Made by a program: the position numbers and the translations under genes. The notes beneath the pieces are model-generated. The model worked only from the letters and a program-made list of their open reading frames with translations, searched no databases and was not told the DNA's origin. Below, piece by piece: positions 16,003 to 24,742 of a stretch of 64,000 nt of DNA; the stretch's first letter is position 1, and each line of letters starts with the position of its first letter. The DNA comes from Devosia neptuniae. Lineage in GTDB: Bacteria; Pseudomonadota; Alphaproteobacteria; Rhizobiales; Devosiaceae. The DNA is taken from positions 4,118,685 through 4,182,684 of the forward strand of contig NZ_CP104965.1 in assembly GCF_025452235.1 (NCBI RefSeq), written 5' to 3'.

Positions 16003-17619
16003 TTATGCCACCTTTTCTGTTGTCCCCTGCGCCGCTTCAGTCTTCAACAGCTTATATGTGATGGATTCATATAGAGCTTCAAAGGATGCATCAATGATGT
16101 TGGGGGAAACCCCGATGGTATACCAGCGCTCGCCAGTGCCGTCGCGGCTTTCGACCAGTACACGGGTGACCGCGCCCGTGCCGCCGTCCAGAATACGAAC
16201 CTTGAAGTCGACCAGTTCCAAATCCTCGATGCGGGACGAATATTTGCCGAGGTCCTTGCGCATGGCCAGATCGAGCGCGTTGACCGGGCCATTGCCTTCG
16301 GCCACCGACATCAGCAATTCACCGGCGACGCGGATCTTGACCACGGCTTCGGTGACGGTGATCTCTTCGCCCTGGGCATTGTGGCGGCGTTCGACGCTGG
16401 CGCGGTAGTTTTCGACGGTGAAATAGCTGGGCAATGTGCCGAGCACTTCGTGGGCGAGAACGGCGAAAGAGGCGTCGGCGCCATCGTAGGAATAGCCGCG
16501 CGCTTCGCGCTCCTTGACGGTGGCGAGCAGCTTTTCGAGGCGCGGATCGTCCTTGGCGAGGACGATATCGTGGCGGGCCAAGGCGGTCAGCAAGTTGGAT
16601 TTGCCGGCCTGCTGGCTGACCATGATGGCGCGTTCATTGCCCACGCTTTCGGGCGGCACATGCTCGTAGCTGGAAAAATCCTTAAGCAGGGCGGAGGCGT
16701 GGATGCCGGCCTTGGTGGCGAAGGCGGAGGCGCCGACATAGGGCGCCTGGCGCTGGGGCGCGCGGTTGAGCCGGTCGTCGAAAGCCCGGGAAATCTGGGT
16801 CAGCCGTTCGAGACGGGCCGCATCGATATTGGTTTCGAAACGGTCGGCGAACAGAGGCTTGAGCACCAGGGTGGGGATGATGGTGATGAGATTTGCATTA
16901 CCGCAGCGCTCGCCGATGCCGTTGAGCGTGCCCTGGATTTGGCGCACGCCGGCCTCGATGGCCGCCAGCGTGTTGGCGACGGCCTGGCCGGTATCGTCAT
17001 GGGCGTGGATGCCCAGGTGATCACCGGGGGCGACGGCCAGCACCTTGCCGACAATGTCGCGAACTTCTGACGGCATGGTGCCGCCATTGGTGTCGCAGAG
17101 CACGACCCAGCGCGCGCCGGCATCCAGCGCCGTCTTGACGCAGGACAGGGCGTAATCGGGATTGCTCTTGAAGCCGTCGAAGAAATGCTCGCAATCGATC
17201 AGGGCTTCCTTGCCCGCCGCGACGGCAGCAGCGACGGTGTCGCGCAGATTTTCGAGGTTATCGTCGAGGCCGATTTCGAGCGCGGTCTTGACCTGGTGAT
17301 CCCAGGTTTTGGCAACAAAGCAGGTGGCATCGGCGCGCGAATTGAGCAGGGCCTGAATGCCCGGATCATTGGCGGCAGAGCGCCCTGCCCGCTTGGTCAT
17401 GCCGAAGGCGGTGAACTTGGCGCGCTTGGTGCGCTTGTGCTCGAAGAACTCGGTATCGACCGGATTGGCGCCGGGATAGCCGCCTTCAATATAATCGACA
17501 CCCAATTGCTCGAGCAGGCCGGCAATGGAAATCTTGTCCTCGAGCGAGAACTCGATTCCGGCCGTCTGGGCGCCGTCGCGCAAGGTGGTGTCGAAGATAT
17601 AGAGGCGTTCTTTGGGCAT
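16003..17619 (-). CDS. cimA: (R)-citramalate synthase
   Basis: Condenses acetyl-CoA with pyruvate to citramalate, the first step of the threonine-independent route to 2-oxobutyrate and isoleucine. It is a DRE-TIM metallolyase with TLRDGAQTAG at the N terminus and the metal histidines in GIHAHDD. NGIGERCGNANL follows, with the regulatory LeuA-type dimer domain at the C terminus. I chose ATG 17619 (538 residues, MPKERLYIFDTTLRD); an in-frame TTG at 17631 would overlap the upstream gene. The gene follows three GFA genes by a few bases and is followed closely by the LysM gene. The homocitrate/isopropylmalate synthase relatives start differently. Confidence 0.93.
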   Translation of the reverse strand: MPKERLYIFDTTLRDGAQTAGIEFSLEDKISIAGLLEQLGVDYIEGGYPGANPVDTEFFEHKRTKRAKFTAFGMTKRAGRSAANDPGIQALLNSRADATCFVAKTWDHQVKTALEIGLDDNLENLRDTVAAAVAAGKEALIDCEHFFDGFKSNPDYALSCVKTALDAGARWVVLCDTNGGTMPSEVRDIVGKVLAVAPGDHLGIHAHDDTGQAVANTLAAIEAGVRQIQGTLNGIGERCGNANLITIIPTLVLKPLFADRFETNIDAARLERLTQISRAFDDRLNRAPQRQAPYVGASAFATKAGIHASALLKDFSSYEHVPPESVGNERAIMVSQQAGKSNLLTALARHDIVLAKDDPRLEKLLATVKEREARGYSYDGADASFAVLAHEVLGTLPSYFTVENYRASVERRHNAQGEEITVTEAVVKIRVAGELLMSVAEGNGPVNALDLAMRKDLGKYSSRIEDLELVDFKVRILDGGTGAVTRVLVESRDGTGERWYTIGVSPNIIDASFEALYESITYKLLKTEAAQGTTEKVA

Positions 17620-17627
17620 TTTAGTAC

Positions 17628-18113
17628 TCAAGAGGGGTCCGGCCAGACCATTGTGTCGTGGTCGGGATGCTGGTGATTGCTGCTGCTGATGCGGTGGAGC
17701 ATTTCGGGGTTGCCCGCATAGGTGGGCGTGTCGCCGGGAACCTGCGTCAATCCGGCGTACCAGGAGACGCGGCTTTCATTGCCGTATTGGTTTTCCGGTG
17801 GCGCGCGGTCTGGCTCATCCAGCGTTCCAACCAGAACACCTAGATCATCGGCGTCGGGATATTCGAAAGTCAGCGGCGTGCCGCAGAGATTGCAAAAGCC
17901 GCGACGGGCAATGTCGGAGCTGTTGAAATAGCTGAGCGTGCCGCGGGTGAGCCGGAAGGCGGATTTCTGCACCGGACAGATGATGGCGAACGGGCCGCCG
18001 ACAGCCTTCTGGCACATGCGGCAGTGGCAGACATGGACATTCTGCGGCTGCTGATCGAGCGCGTAACGCACGGCGCCGCATTGGCAGCCGCCGGTGAGGA
18101 CGGGCGTGTTCAT
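17628..18113 (-). CDS. GFA-family (Mss4-like) zinc protein, paralogue 1
   Basis: 161 residues with the glutathione-dependent formaldehyde-activating enzyme fold, a small zinc-binding beta-tent. Cysteine pairs are C10/C12 (GGCQCGAVR), C29/C31/C34 (HVCHCRMCQKA) and C74/C77 (FCNLCGTPL). The founding member was proposed to form S-hydroxymethylglutathione, but most family members have no proven activity. It is the last of three adjacent paralogues. Its start overlaps the stop of paralogue 2 by four bases, and its stop lies 8 bases before the cimA ATG. Confidence 0.9.
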   Translation of the reverse strand: MNTPVLTGGCQCGAVRYALDQQPQNVHVCHCRMCQKAVGGPFAIICPVQKSAFRLTRGTLSYFNSSDIARRGFCNLCGTPLTFEYPDADDLGVLVGTLDEPDRAPPENQYGNESRVSWYAGLTQVPGDTPTYAGNPEMLHRISSSNHQHPDHDTMVWPDPS

Positions 18114-18598
18114 GGCCAGCGCTCGGTGTCGTGGTCGGGATGCTGGTGATTGGTCTCGCGAATGAAACCGACTTCATCGACCATGTTGGTTTCGGTGGTG
18201 CCCACTTCCTCGATGGCAGGCAAGTGCAGCAGAGAGGGATGTCGGCCTTCGATGCCGAACTGGTAGAGTATGGGGATGGTGTGGGGGTCGTCGAAAGCGC
18301 CGACAGACATGGAGAGATGTTCACCGCCTATGGCCCGATAATAGAGCGGGGTGCCGCAATCGCGGCAATAGCCGCGCGCGGCCAGGTCCGAGCTCATGAA
18401 TTCGGCGGGCTCGCCGCGGGTCCAGGTGAGGTGATGGTGGCGCACGCCGACCAGGGCGGCAAAGAGATTGCCCATGGCTTTCTGGCACATGCGGCAATAG
18501 CAGACATGGGGATTGTCGCGCAGTTCGGCGGCGTGGAAGCGGATGGCGCCGCATTGGCAGCCGCCGCTACGGGCGAGATAGCGATAGGCTTCGGTCAT
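18110..18598 (-). CDS. GFA-family (Mss4-like) zinc protein, paralogue 2
   Basis: 162 residues from ATG 18598, which lies inside the stop of paralogue 3 (ATGA overlap). The longer frame upstream is not needed. The zinc cysteines are C14/C16 (GGCQCGAIR), C33/C35/C38 (HVCYCRMCQKA) and C78/C81 (YCRDCGTPL). It has the same fold and layout as its two neighbours but diverges in the loops (VRHHHLTWTRGE). The histidine-rich HHH next to the substrate pocket is not in paralogues 1 or 3. Function is not established. Confidence 0.9.
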   Translation of the reverse strand: MTEAYRYLARSGGCQCGAIRFHAAELRDNPHVCYCRMCQKAMGNLFAALVGVRHHHLTWTRGEPAEFMSSDLAARGYCRDCGTPLYYRAIGGEHLSMSVGAFDDPHTIPILYQFGIEGRHPSLLHLPAIEEVGTTETNMVDEVGFIRETNHQHPDHDTERWP

Positions 18599-19071
18599 GA
18601 ATCTTCCCTCTGCGGTGGCCAATCGGCCGTGTCGTGATCGGGGTGCTGGTTGGAATGGATGCCGGCCAGGAAATCGCGCCACTCGTCGCTTTGATGGGTC
18701 GAGACCGGCAGGCTGGTGAGGCCGTCGAAGAAGGGCAATTTATCGGCCAGGTTCACCTGAATTTGCGGAGCAGCGACGCTGGGGTCATCGAATGCGCCGA
18801 TGGCAAGTTCGAGGCCGAAGCGGGTTTCGTAGCCCAGTGGGGTGCCGCAATCGCCGCAAAAGGCGCGGCGGGCGGCATTGGAGCTCTGGAACCATTTGGG
18901 CTCGCCCCGCGTCCAGACGGCATTATGTGCGGTGACCAGCGGGCCAAAAAAGCTGCCAAAGGCCTTCTGGCACATTCGGCAATGGCAGATCGAGGGGCGA
19001 CCCAGCCGGGTCACGCCGAAGCGCACGGCGCCACACTGGCAGCCGCCGGTATGGGAGCTATTGGGAGGCAT
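18595..19071 (-). CDS. GFA-family (Mss4-like) zinc protein, paralogue 3
   Basis: 158 residues from ATG 19071, chosen because the conserved domain (GGCQCGAVRFGV) begins at residue 9; the long upstream frame is a shadow. The cysteines are C11/C13, C29/C31/C34 (SICHCRMCQKAFG) and C72/C75 (FCGDCGTPLG). It is the first of the three GFA genes in transcription order. Its start lies within the last codons of the DUF559 gene, so four small genes are chained by overlaps up to cimA. The three proteins presumably arose by tandem duplication. Confidence 0.9.
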   Translation of the reverse strand: MPPNSSHTGGCQCGAVRFGVTRLGRPSICHCRMCQKAFGSFFGPLVTAHNAVWTRGEPKWFQSSNAARRAFCGDCGTPLGYETRFGLELAIGAFDDPSVAAPQIQVNLADKLPFFDGLTSLPVSTHQSDEWRDFLAGIHSNQHPDHDTADWPPQREDS

Positions 19072-19573
19072 GGCTGGTCTCCTCATGCAAGGCAGCCCAC
19101 ACGGCTTCGAGGACGGCGTCGGGATGGGCGAGAATGTCGTTGTTCCAGATGCGGAGGATGTGGAAGCCACGGCGCCGCAACTCGGCGTCTCGCGCTTGAT
19201 CCCGAACGTTGTCCGCATGCTGGCTACCGTCGAGTTCAACGATCAGCTTAGGAGCAAAGCACAGGAAGTCGGCAATATAGGGCCCCATGGGCACCTGGCG
19301 CCGGAACTTGAACTGAGCAAAGCGGCGGTTGCGCAGGAGCACCCACATTTTTGCCTCAGCCTCAGTGGGCTTGCGCCGCATCTGCTTGGCGAACTTGATC
19401 AGCCGCTGTGTGCCGCGCGCAAAGGCCCCCTCATCCGCCCTTTGGGCACCTTCTCCCACGAGGGGAGAAGGGAAGATGGAGCTTGCCGCAACATCGGAGC
19501 CTTCCTTCTCCCCTCGTGGGAGAAGGTGGCCCGCAGGGCCGGATGAGGGGGCCTTCACCTCTTGCTCTCCCAT
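19058..19573 (-). CDS. DUF559 endonuclease-like protein, N terminus built from a palindromic repeat
   Basis: The conserved part (from about residue 54) matches DUF559, a small domain of the VSR/restriction-endonuclease-like fold: [56 protein letters not shown]. The D and E-x-D residues are the usual metal-binding positions. The first 50 codons translate the inverted repeat at 19430-19557 ([16 protein letters not shown]) and are unlikely to be native. The true start could be ATG 19381 or a TTG at 19402. With the long start it overlaps the cysS stop by 19 bases. Its 3' end overlaps GFA paralogue 3 by 14 bases. No biological role is proven for the family. Confidence 0.75.
   Translation of the reverse strand: MGEQEVKAPSSGPAGHLLPRGEKEGSDVAASSIFPSPLVGEGAQRADEGAFARGTQRLIKFAKQMRRKPTEAEAKMWVLLRNRRFAQFKFRRQVPMGPYIADFLCFAPKLIVELDGSQHADNVRDQARDAELRRRGFHILRIWNNDILAHPDAVLEAVWAALHEETSHASQ
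19430..19557. repeat. Inverted pair of palindromic repeats between cysS and the DUF559 core
   Basis: The left arm (about 19430-19477) reads CCCCTCATCCGCCC, then CACCTTCTCCCACGAGGGGA. The right arm (about 19502-19553) reads CTTCTCCCCTCGTGGGAGAA, then GGCCCGCAGGGCCGGATGAG. The right arm is the inverted counterpart of the left. Each arm can also fold on itself (TTCTCCC / GGGAGAA). It falls within the open frame of the DUF559 protein. Confidence 0.85.
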
Positions 19574-20994
19574 TTGGTTTTGCGCTCGCCGGTTTCGGGG
19601 TCTTTGTAGTCCATCAGGGAGATGCCCTGTTCGGACAGTTCGTTGCGGATGGTGTCGGCTTTGGCGAAGTCGCGGGCGTTGAGGGCGGCGAGGCGGTTTT
19701 CTATGGCGGTGGCGATGTGGGGTGGTTCTTCCCAGCCGTCGTCGGAGGTCAGCAGGCTATCGAGGCTGAAGCCGAGGAAGCTAAGGGTAGCGGCGAGGCA
19801 ATGGCTGGCGCGGGCATCGTCGCGATTGGCTTTTTTGGCGATGGCGTCGAGCACCACGCTGGCGCGGTGGAAATTGAGGTCGTCGGCCAGTTCGGCAATG
19901 ACCGAGGCGTCGGGGGCGTCGTCATTGGCCAATTCGGCGCCGCGGGCGGCGCGTTGCCAGTCGCGGAGTTTGGTTTCGGCTTCTTCGAGGCGCTTGACCG
20001 AGAAATCGATGGGTTCGCGATAATGGGTCATCAGCATGGCCAGGCGCAGCACGTCGCCATGCCAGGCGTGACCGCCCATGGTGCCAGTTTCGAGCAGATC
20101 ATTGATGGTGACGAAATTGCCCAGGCTCTTGGACATTTTCTGTCCTTCGACCTGGAGGAAGCCATTATGCATCCAGACGCGGGCCATTTCGTGCGTACCA
20201 TGGGCGCAGCGGGACTGGGCGATTTCGTTTTCATGGTGCGGGAAGATCAGGTCGAGCCCGCCGCCGTGAATGTCGAAGACTTCACCGAGATAGGCCGCGC
20301 TCATGGCGGAGCATTCGATATGCCAGCCGGGGCGCCCCCTGCCCCATGGGCTTTCCCAGCCGGGCTCTTCGGCGCTGGATTGTTTCCAGAGCACGAAATC
20401 CGCGGGATTCTTCTTGTGGGCATCGACGGCAATGCGGGCACCGGCCAAATTGTCCTCGAGATTGCGGCCGGAGAGCTGGCCGTAATCGGGCATGGATTTG
20501 ACGTCGAACAGCACTTCGCCATTGGCCGCATAGGCGTGGCCATTGGCGATAAGGCGCTCGATGAGGGAAACCATGTCGGGCTTACCATCGGGCCGGGGCA
20601 GCACGAAATCGGTGGCGCGGGGCTGATAGGTGGGCTCGAGCGTGCCGAGCGCCTTGACGTCGGCAGCATATTGCTGGCCGGTTTTTTCGGTGACGCGACG
20701 GATCGCTTCGTTCAGCGGCAGCGCGGGGAAATCGCGGGCCGCGCGGGCGTTGATCTTGTCGTCCACGTCCGTGATGTTGCGAACATAGGTGACGTGATTG
20801 GCGCCATAGGTGTGGCGCAACAGCCGGAACAGCAGATCGAACACGATGACCGGCCGCGCATTGCCGATATGGGCGAAGTCATAGACCGTGGGGCCGCAGA
20901 CATACATGCGCACATTTTCCGCATCCAGCGGAACGAAGGGTTCCTTGGTGCGGGTCAGCGTATTGTAAAGATTAAGCGGAGTTCCCGAGGTCAT
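19555..20994 (-). CDS. cysS: Cysteine--tRNA ligase
   Basis: Class I aminoacyl-tRNA synthetase of 479 residues, charging tRNA-Cys in the cytosol. HIGH appears as FAHIGNARP after the zinc-linked [13 protein letters not shown] appears as [21 protein letters not shown] and the HHENEIAQ histidine/glutamate zinc ligands are also present. ATG 20994 ([12 protein letters not shown]) is preferred over an in-frame TTG one codon upstream. It heads the minus-strand run that includes the DUF559 gene, the three GFA genes and cimA. The final codons overlap the long version of the DUF559 frame. Confidence 0.96.
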   Translation of the reverse strand: MTSGTPLNLYNTLTRTKEPFVPLDAENVRMYVCGPTVYDFAHIGNARPVIVFDLLFRLLRHTYGANHVTYVRNITDVDDKINARAARDFPALPLNEAIRRVTEKTGQQYAADVKALGTLEPTYQPRATDFVLPRPDGKPDMVSLIERLIANGHAYAANGEVLFDVKSMPDYGQLSGRNLEDNLAGARIAVDAHKKNPADFVLWKQSSAEEPGWESPWGRGRPGWHIECSAMSAAYLGEVFDIHGGGLDLIFPHHENEIAQSRCAHGTHEMARVWMHNGFLQVEGQKMSKSLGNFVTINDLLETGTMGGHAWHGDVLRLAMLMTHYREPIDFSVKRLEEAETKLRDWQRAARGAELANDDAPDASVIAELADDLNFHRASVVLDAIAKKANRDDARASHCLAATLSFLGFSLDSLLTSDDGWEEPPHIATAIENRLAALNARDFAKADTIRNELSEQGISLMDYKDPETGERKTKWESKR

Positions 20995-21192
20995 CAAAAG
21001 GCTTCCTGGCCATGCGGATTTGCGCTGGCTGACGGCTCTTCGGGTATCAGAAAATCAGGATGAAGAAGACCGCGCCGCCAACGAGTGGTTAGCAGGTAAT
21101 AATGCAGACGTTAATCTGAATAGCATTGGTCTTCATGGGCGCGACTTTGGCTGTAGTGGTGGCGGCGGTCAAGGGGGAAAGACGATGAAGCT

Positions 21193-22191
21193 TTAGAGCA
21201 GCACTACGGTTTGCAAGATATCGCCGAACACGGATTGGCCGTCGCTGCCGATGGCGCCGATGCGGATGGTGTCGTCGAGCTGAAGGAATGGGGTGCGGGC
21301 ACGGCCGTATTTGAGCTTTTCGACATTGCGAGCTTCGACAATGCAGGCAAAGCCGATGCCGTTGGGTTTGATGGGTAGGCTTTCCTCATGGGGCACGGAA
21401 ATGGTGCCGCCGCCGATAATGGTGCCGGCGGCGAGGGCGCGGGTGCGTGCGGCTTCGACGATGAGGGCGGCGAAGTCGAAATACATGTCGGAGCCGGCAT
21501 TGGGCTGGCCATAAAGCACGCCATTGACCTCGCAACGGACCGGGAGATGCAGGCGATTGTCGCGCCATGCGGCGCCGAGGGCGGCGGGCGTGGTGGCGAT
21601 GGGGGCAAAGGACGTGGCGGGCTTGGCGTGGAAAAAGCCGAAGCCGTTTTGCAGGTCATTGGCCACCAGGCGCCGCATCGAGATGTCATTGCAGATGGTG
21701 ACGAGGCGGATGGCGGCGGCGGCCTGTTCCAGGGTGGCGCGCATGGGCACGGCGCCGATGATGACGGCGACTTCAGCTTCGAAATCGAGGGCCAGATCGG
21801 GTTCGGGCGTGATGATAGGCGCGGTGGGGGCCGAGAGCGAGTCGGAACTGCCCTGATAGAGCACGGGGCGATTGGCGAGATCGGCGTCGCGGGTGCCCTT
21901 GAGGGCGCGGACGCGTTCGGCGTGGTTGAGATAGGCGGCGCCGTCGATCCATTGATAGGCGCGGGGCAAGGGAGCCAGGGCGCGATTGGCGTCGAAGGGT
22001 TGGCCGGAAATCTGGCCGGCATCGAGCTGGGCGGCAAGGGCTGAGAGGGCCGGCGCGGCCATGTCCCAATCGTCGAGCGCAGCCTGCAAGGTGGGCGCGA
22101 CTCGGCCGGCCGAAACATAGCGACCACGGTTCTGCGAGAGGACCACGAGCTGACCATCGGGGCGGCCATTGTTCAGCGTGGCTAGATTCAT
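21193..22191 (-). CDS. Fumarylacetoacetate hydrolase family protein
   Basis: 332 residues from ATG 22191 (MNLATLNNGRPDGQLVVL). The FAH fold is recognised from DFEAEVAVIIG, which supplies metal-binding glutamates, from VTICNDISMR, and from GTIIGGGTISVPHEE. NGVLYGQPNAGSDMYFDF lies between them. FAH proteins cleave C-C bonds in acylpyruvates or fumarylacetoacetate, or act as decarboxylases or lactonases. The N-terminal half of this type resembles two-domain FAH proteins of aromatic catabolism. No aromatic-degradation genes are adjacent, so the substrate is unassigned. A longer upstream frame to 22260 lacks conserved content. Confidence 0.86.
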   Translation of the reverse strand: MNLATLNNGRPDGQLVVLSQNRGRYVSAGRVAPTLQAALDDWDMAAPALSALAAQLDAGQISGQPFDANRALAPLPRAYQWIDGAAYLNHAERVRALKGTRDADLANRPVLYQGSSDSLSAPTAPIITPEPDLALDFEAEVAVIIGAVPMRATLEQAAAAIRLVTICNDISMRRLVANDLQNGFGFFHAKPATSFAPIATTPAALGAAWRDNRLHLPVRCEVNGVLYGQPNAGSDMYFDFAALIVEAARTRALAAGTIIGGGTISVPHEESLPIKPNGIGFACIVEARNVEKLKYGRARTPFLQLDDTIRIGAIGSDGQSVFGDILQTVVLL

Positions 22192-22326
22192 CGGTGCATT
22201 CTCGCTGTTGTGTGGCCGGGCTGCGCTAGCTCGGCGCCGGTGGACATTATACTGTTGCACCCGGCCCTAGCGATGTCTTAAGGGCCGATATTATGCGCGT
22301 GTTGCGGCGCGGACGAGTAGGGCTTG

Positions 22327-23472
22327 ATGGTGAATTTGGGCGGAATGGGCATTCGGACGCTATTGTTGCTGGTTCTAGCGACAGTGGTTTTGGCGCTCGA
22401 TGTCAACATGGCCTATGCCCAATCATCGGCTTGTTCGCGGCTGGACCGGCAATTGCGCCAATTTGACCGCAATGGCGATTTCCAGCAACGGGACGGCAAT
22501 TCGCAGGCGGCGCGGCAATTGGCCCGCGACGTGCAGAATGCGGAAAGCCGCTATATCCGCGATGGATGTAACGACGCCGCCAAGGCCGGGCAGACGCTCA
22601 GCCCGCAATGCCAGCAAGTGGCGCGCGAAGTGCTGCGGCTGCGCCGGGATTATGCTTCGGTATCGCAATCGGTGAATTCGGCGGGTGCGGTATCGCAGCA
22701 GCGCGAAGCCATCCTGCAGGAAATGGCGCGCTTTGGCTGCAACGCCAATGGCGGCTCCAACGCTACGTTTTCCAATGAGCGCCAGAACGTGTTCGACCGC
22801 ATTTTTGGCACCACTACGGAAGGCGATTTTTCCAACGGCGAGGTGGTGAGCGGTGGCGGATATAATACGGGCTATCGGACGGTACGCACGGTGTGTGTAC
22901 GGCTGAGCGACGGCTATTTCTGGCCGATCAGCTATTCGACCCTGCCCGACTATGTCGGCAATGACATGGGGCAATGCAAAGCCATGTGTCCCAATGAGCA
23001 GGTGGAAATCTACTATTACGACAATCCGGGCCAAGAGCCCGAGCAGATGCGCAACATGTTCAACCAGGCCTATACGGACCTGCCGACGGCATTCAAATAT
23101 CGCAATGCCATCGACATGAATGCCAGCTGCCGGGTGACGCCGCAATCGGACGGCAAGCTGATCACCGCGACGGCCGATGACGGGCAGACGCGGGCCATGA
23201 TCGAAGTGCAGGGGGCGAGCTTCCCGCTGCCGCTGCGCGATCCGCGCGGGCAGGTTCCAGTGCCGGCTGTGGTCGAAGCGGTACAGACCGCGAGCCTGGT
23301 CGATGTGCCCTTGCCCCGGCCGCGGCCTGCGGGCCCGGGCGAAACCGTGGCGCGTGTCGTCGCGCCACCGCCGGGTGAGTCTCAGCTGCGGCTGGTGCAG
23401 TTCGGCGACAAGGTGGTCAGGGTAGTCGGTCCAGACACGCCGTACGCCCAACCAGCGGGAGCAGGCTCTTAA
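22327..23472 (+). CDS. DUF2865 domain-containing exported protein
   Basis: 381 residues. There is a signal peptide ([24 protein letters not shown]), then a helical segment with many Gln/Arg ([20 protein letters not shown]). The DUF2865 core follows: [27 protein letters not shown], then [21 protein letters not shown] and LPTAFKYR. Paired cysteines suggest disulfides in the periplasm. The C-terminal [14 protein letters not shown] is also typical of the family. Function is unknown; the family is mainly found in Hyphomicrobiales. The last 56 bases overlap the 3' end of gltX on the other strand, and both ends look conserved. Confidence 0.88.
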   Translation: MVNLGGMGIRTLLLLVLATVVLALDVNMAYAQSSACSRLDRQLRQFDRNGDFQQRDGNSQAARQLARDVQNAESRYIRDGCNDAAKAGQTLSPQCQQVAREVLRLRRDYASVSQSVNSAGAVSQQREAILQEMARFGCNANGGSNATFSNERQNVFDRIFGTTTEGDFSNGEVVSGGGYNTGYRTVRTVCVRLSDGYFWPISYSTLPDYVGNDMGQCKAMCPNEQVEIYYYDNPGQEPEQMRNMFNQAYTDLPTAFKYRNAIDMNASCRVTPQSDGKLITATADDGQTRAMIEVQGASFPLPLRDPRGQVPVPAVVEAVQTASLVDVPLPRPRPAGPGETVARVVAPPPGESQLRLVQFGDKVVRVVGPDTPYAQPAGAGS

Positions 23473-24742
23473 GCTCGGGGCCATCGTGACGGCCGGTTAG
23501 CGCCAGCCGCAGCGGCAGGAAGAGCGGCTTGCCCTTGCGGCCGGTGGCGGCTTTGAGCGCATTGGTCCACTCGCCCCAGGTTTCGAGCGACCACGGCTCG
23601 GGCGGCAGCAGCGCCTTGGCGAGCGCCAGGAAATCGCGATCTTCATCGGCAATGATAGGCTCGACCGGGCCGAGCACCAGCTTGGACCATTCGACGATAT
23701 CATTGAACTTGTGCAGATTATCGCGCAGCAGCAGCCAGATGGCCTCGCCTTCCAGGCCCAGGCTGGTGAGGCGCGGCAAAGCGGCCTCGTAGGGCATGGC
23801 GTGCAGCAGGCGAGCGTTGAGATTGTCGAGTTCGACCGGATCGAAGCGCGCGGCGCCATGCGAGATCATGGAGAAATCGAGCTTGGCGGCGATATCGTCC
23901 AGCGAGGCATAGGGTTCGATGGGCAGGCTGGTGCCGGTGAGGCTCGCCATGATGGCAATGGCGAGGGGCTCGTAGCCTTCAGCGCGGAAATCGGACAGCG
24001 ACTGGGAGCCGAGGCGTTTGGAGAAGCCCTGCCCTTCGGCGTCGGTCAAAAGGTTATGGTGGCCGAAAATCGGCACGGGGCCGCCCAGGGCCTCGAAGAT
24101 TTCAATCTGGGTGCCGGTGTTGGAAACGTGGTCCTCGCCGCGGATGACATGGGTGATGGCAAGGTCGATATCATCGACCACGGAGGGGAGGGTATAGAGA
24201 TAGGAGCCGTCTTCGCGCACCAGAACGGGATCGGACATGGAGGCGGTGTTGACGGTCTGGCTGCCCTTGATGAGGTCTTCGAACTGCACCGGGCGGCCAT
24301 CGAGCTTGAAGCGCCAATGGGGCCTGCGGCCTTCGGCTTCGAGCTTGGCACGATCCTCTTCGGTCAGCTTGAGGGCGGCGCGATCGTAGATCGGCGGCTT
24401 GCCCATGGCGCGGGCGCGGGCGCGGCGGCGGCCCAACTCGTCTTCGGTTTCGTAACAGGGATAGAGCCGGCCGGCGGCGATGAGGCGGTCGCGGGCGGCG
24501 TCATAGAGCGCGGTGCGGTCGGACTGGCGGACCAGCAGATCCGGCGTAATGCCGAGCCAGGCCAGATCGGCCTCTATGCCATCGGCAAATTCACGGGTGG
24601 AGCGGGCCGTATCGGTATCGTCCATGCGCAGCACATAGCGGCCGCCATGGCGCTTGGCGAAGAACCAGTTGAGCATGGCCGGGCGGGCATTGCCCAGGTG
24701 AATACGGCCAGTGGGCGATGGCGCCCAGCGCACGATGGTCAT
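23417..24742 (-). CDS. gltX: Glutamate--tRNA ligase (short, second-type GluRS)
   Basis: 441 residues. The HIGH motif is degenerate but recognisable in [13 protein letters not shown] (9-21). KMSKS is replaced by FSKRLGS, typical of the short GluRS that many Hyphomicrobiales carry besides a longer one. Genomes with two GluRS often use one partly for tRNA-Gln, feeding the GatCAB transamidation route. I cannot say which role this copy has without the other copy. Its ATG overlaps the nadE stop by four bases, and its 3' end overlaps the DUF2865 gene by 56 bases. GlnRS is not in the window. Confidence 0.93.
   Translation of the reverse strand: MTIVRWAPSPTGRIHLGNARPAMLNWFFAKRHGGRYVLRMDDTDTARSTREFADGIEADLAWLGITPDLLVRQSDRTALYDAARDRLIAAGRLYPCYETEDELGRRRARARAMGKPPIYDRAALKLTEEDRAKLEAEGRRPHWRFKLDGRPVQFEDLIKGSQTVNTASMSDPVLVREDGSYLYTLPSVVDDIDLAITHVIRGEDHVSNTGTQIEIFEALGGPVPIFGHHNLLTDAEGQGFSKRLGSQSLSDFRAEGYEPLAIAIMASLTGTSLPIEPYASLDDIAAKLDFSMISHGAARFDPVELDNLNARLLHAMPYEAALPRLTSLGLEGEAIWLLLRDNLHKFNDIVEWSKLVLGPVEPIIADEDRDFLALAKALLPPEPWSLETWGEWTNALKAATGRKGKPLFLPLRLALTGRHDGPELKSLLPLVGRTACLDRLP

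Noticed and set aside
19408..21063. A 551-codon plus-strand open frame
   Set aside because: Antisense to cysS and starting inside the palindromic repeat; Gly/Ala-rich shadow.
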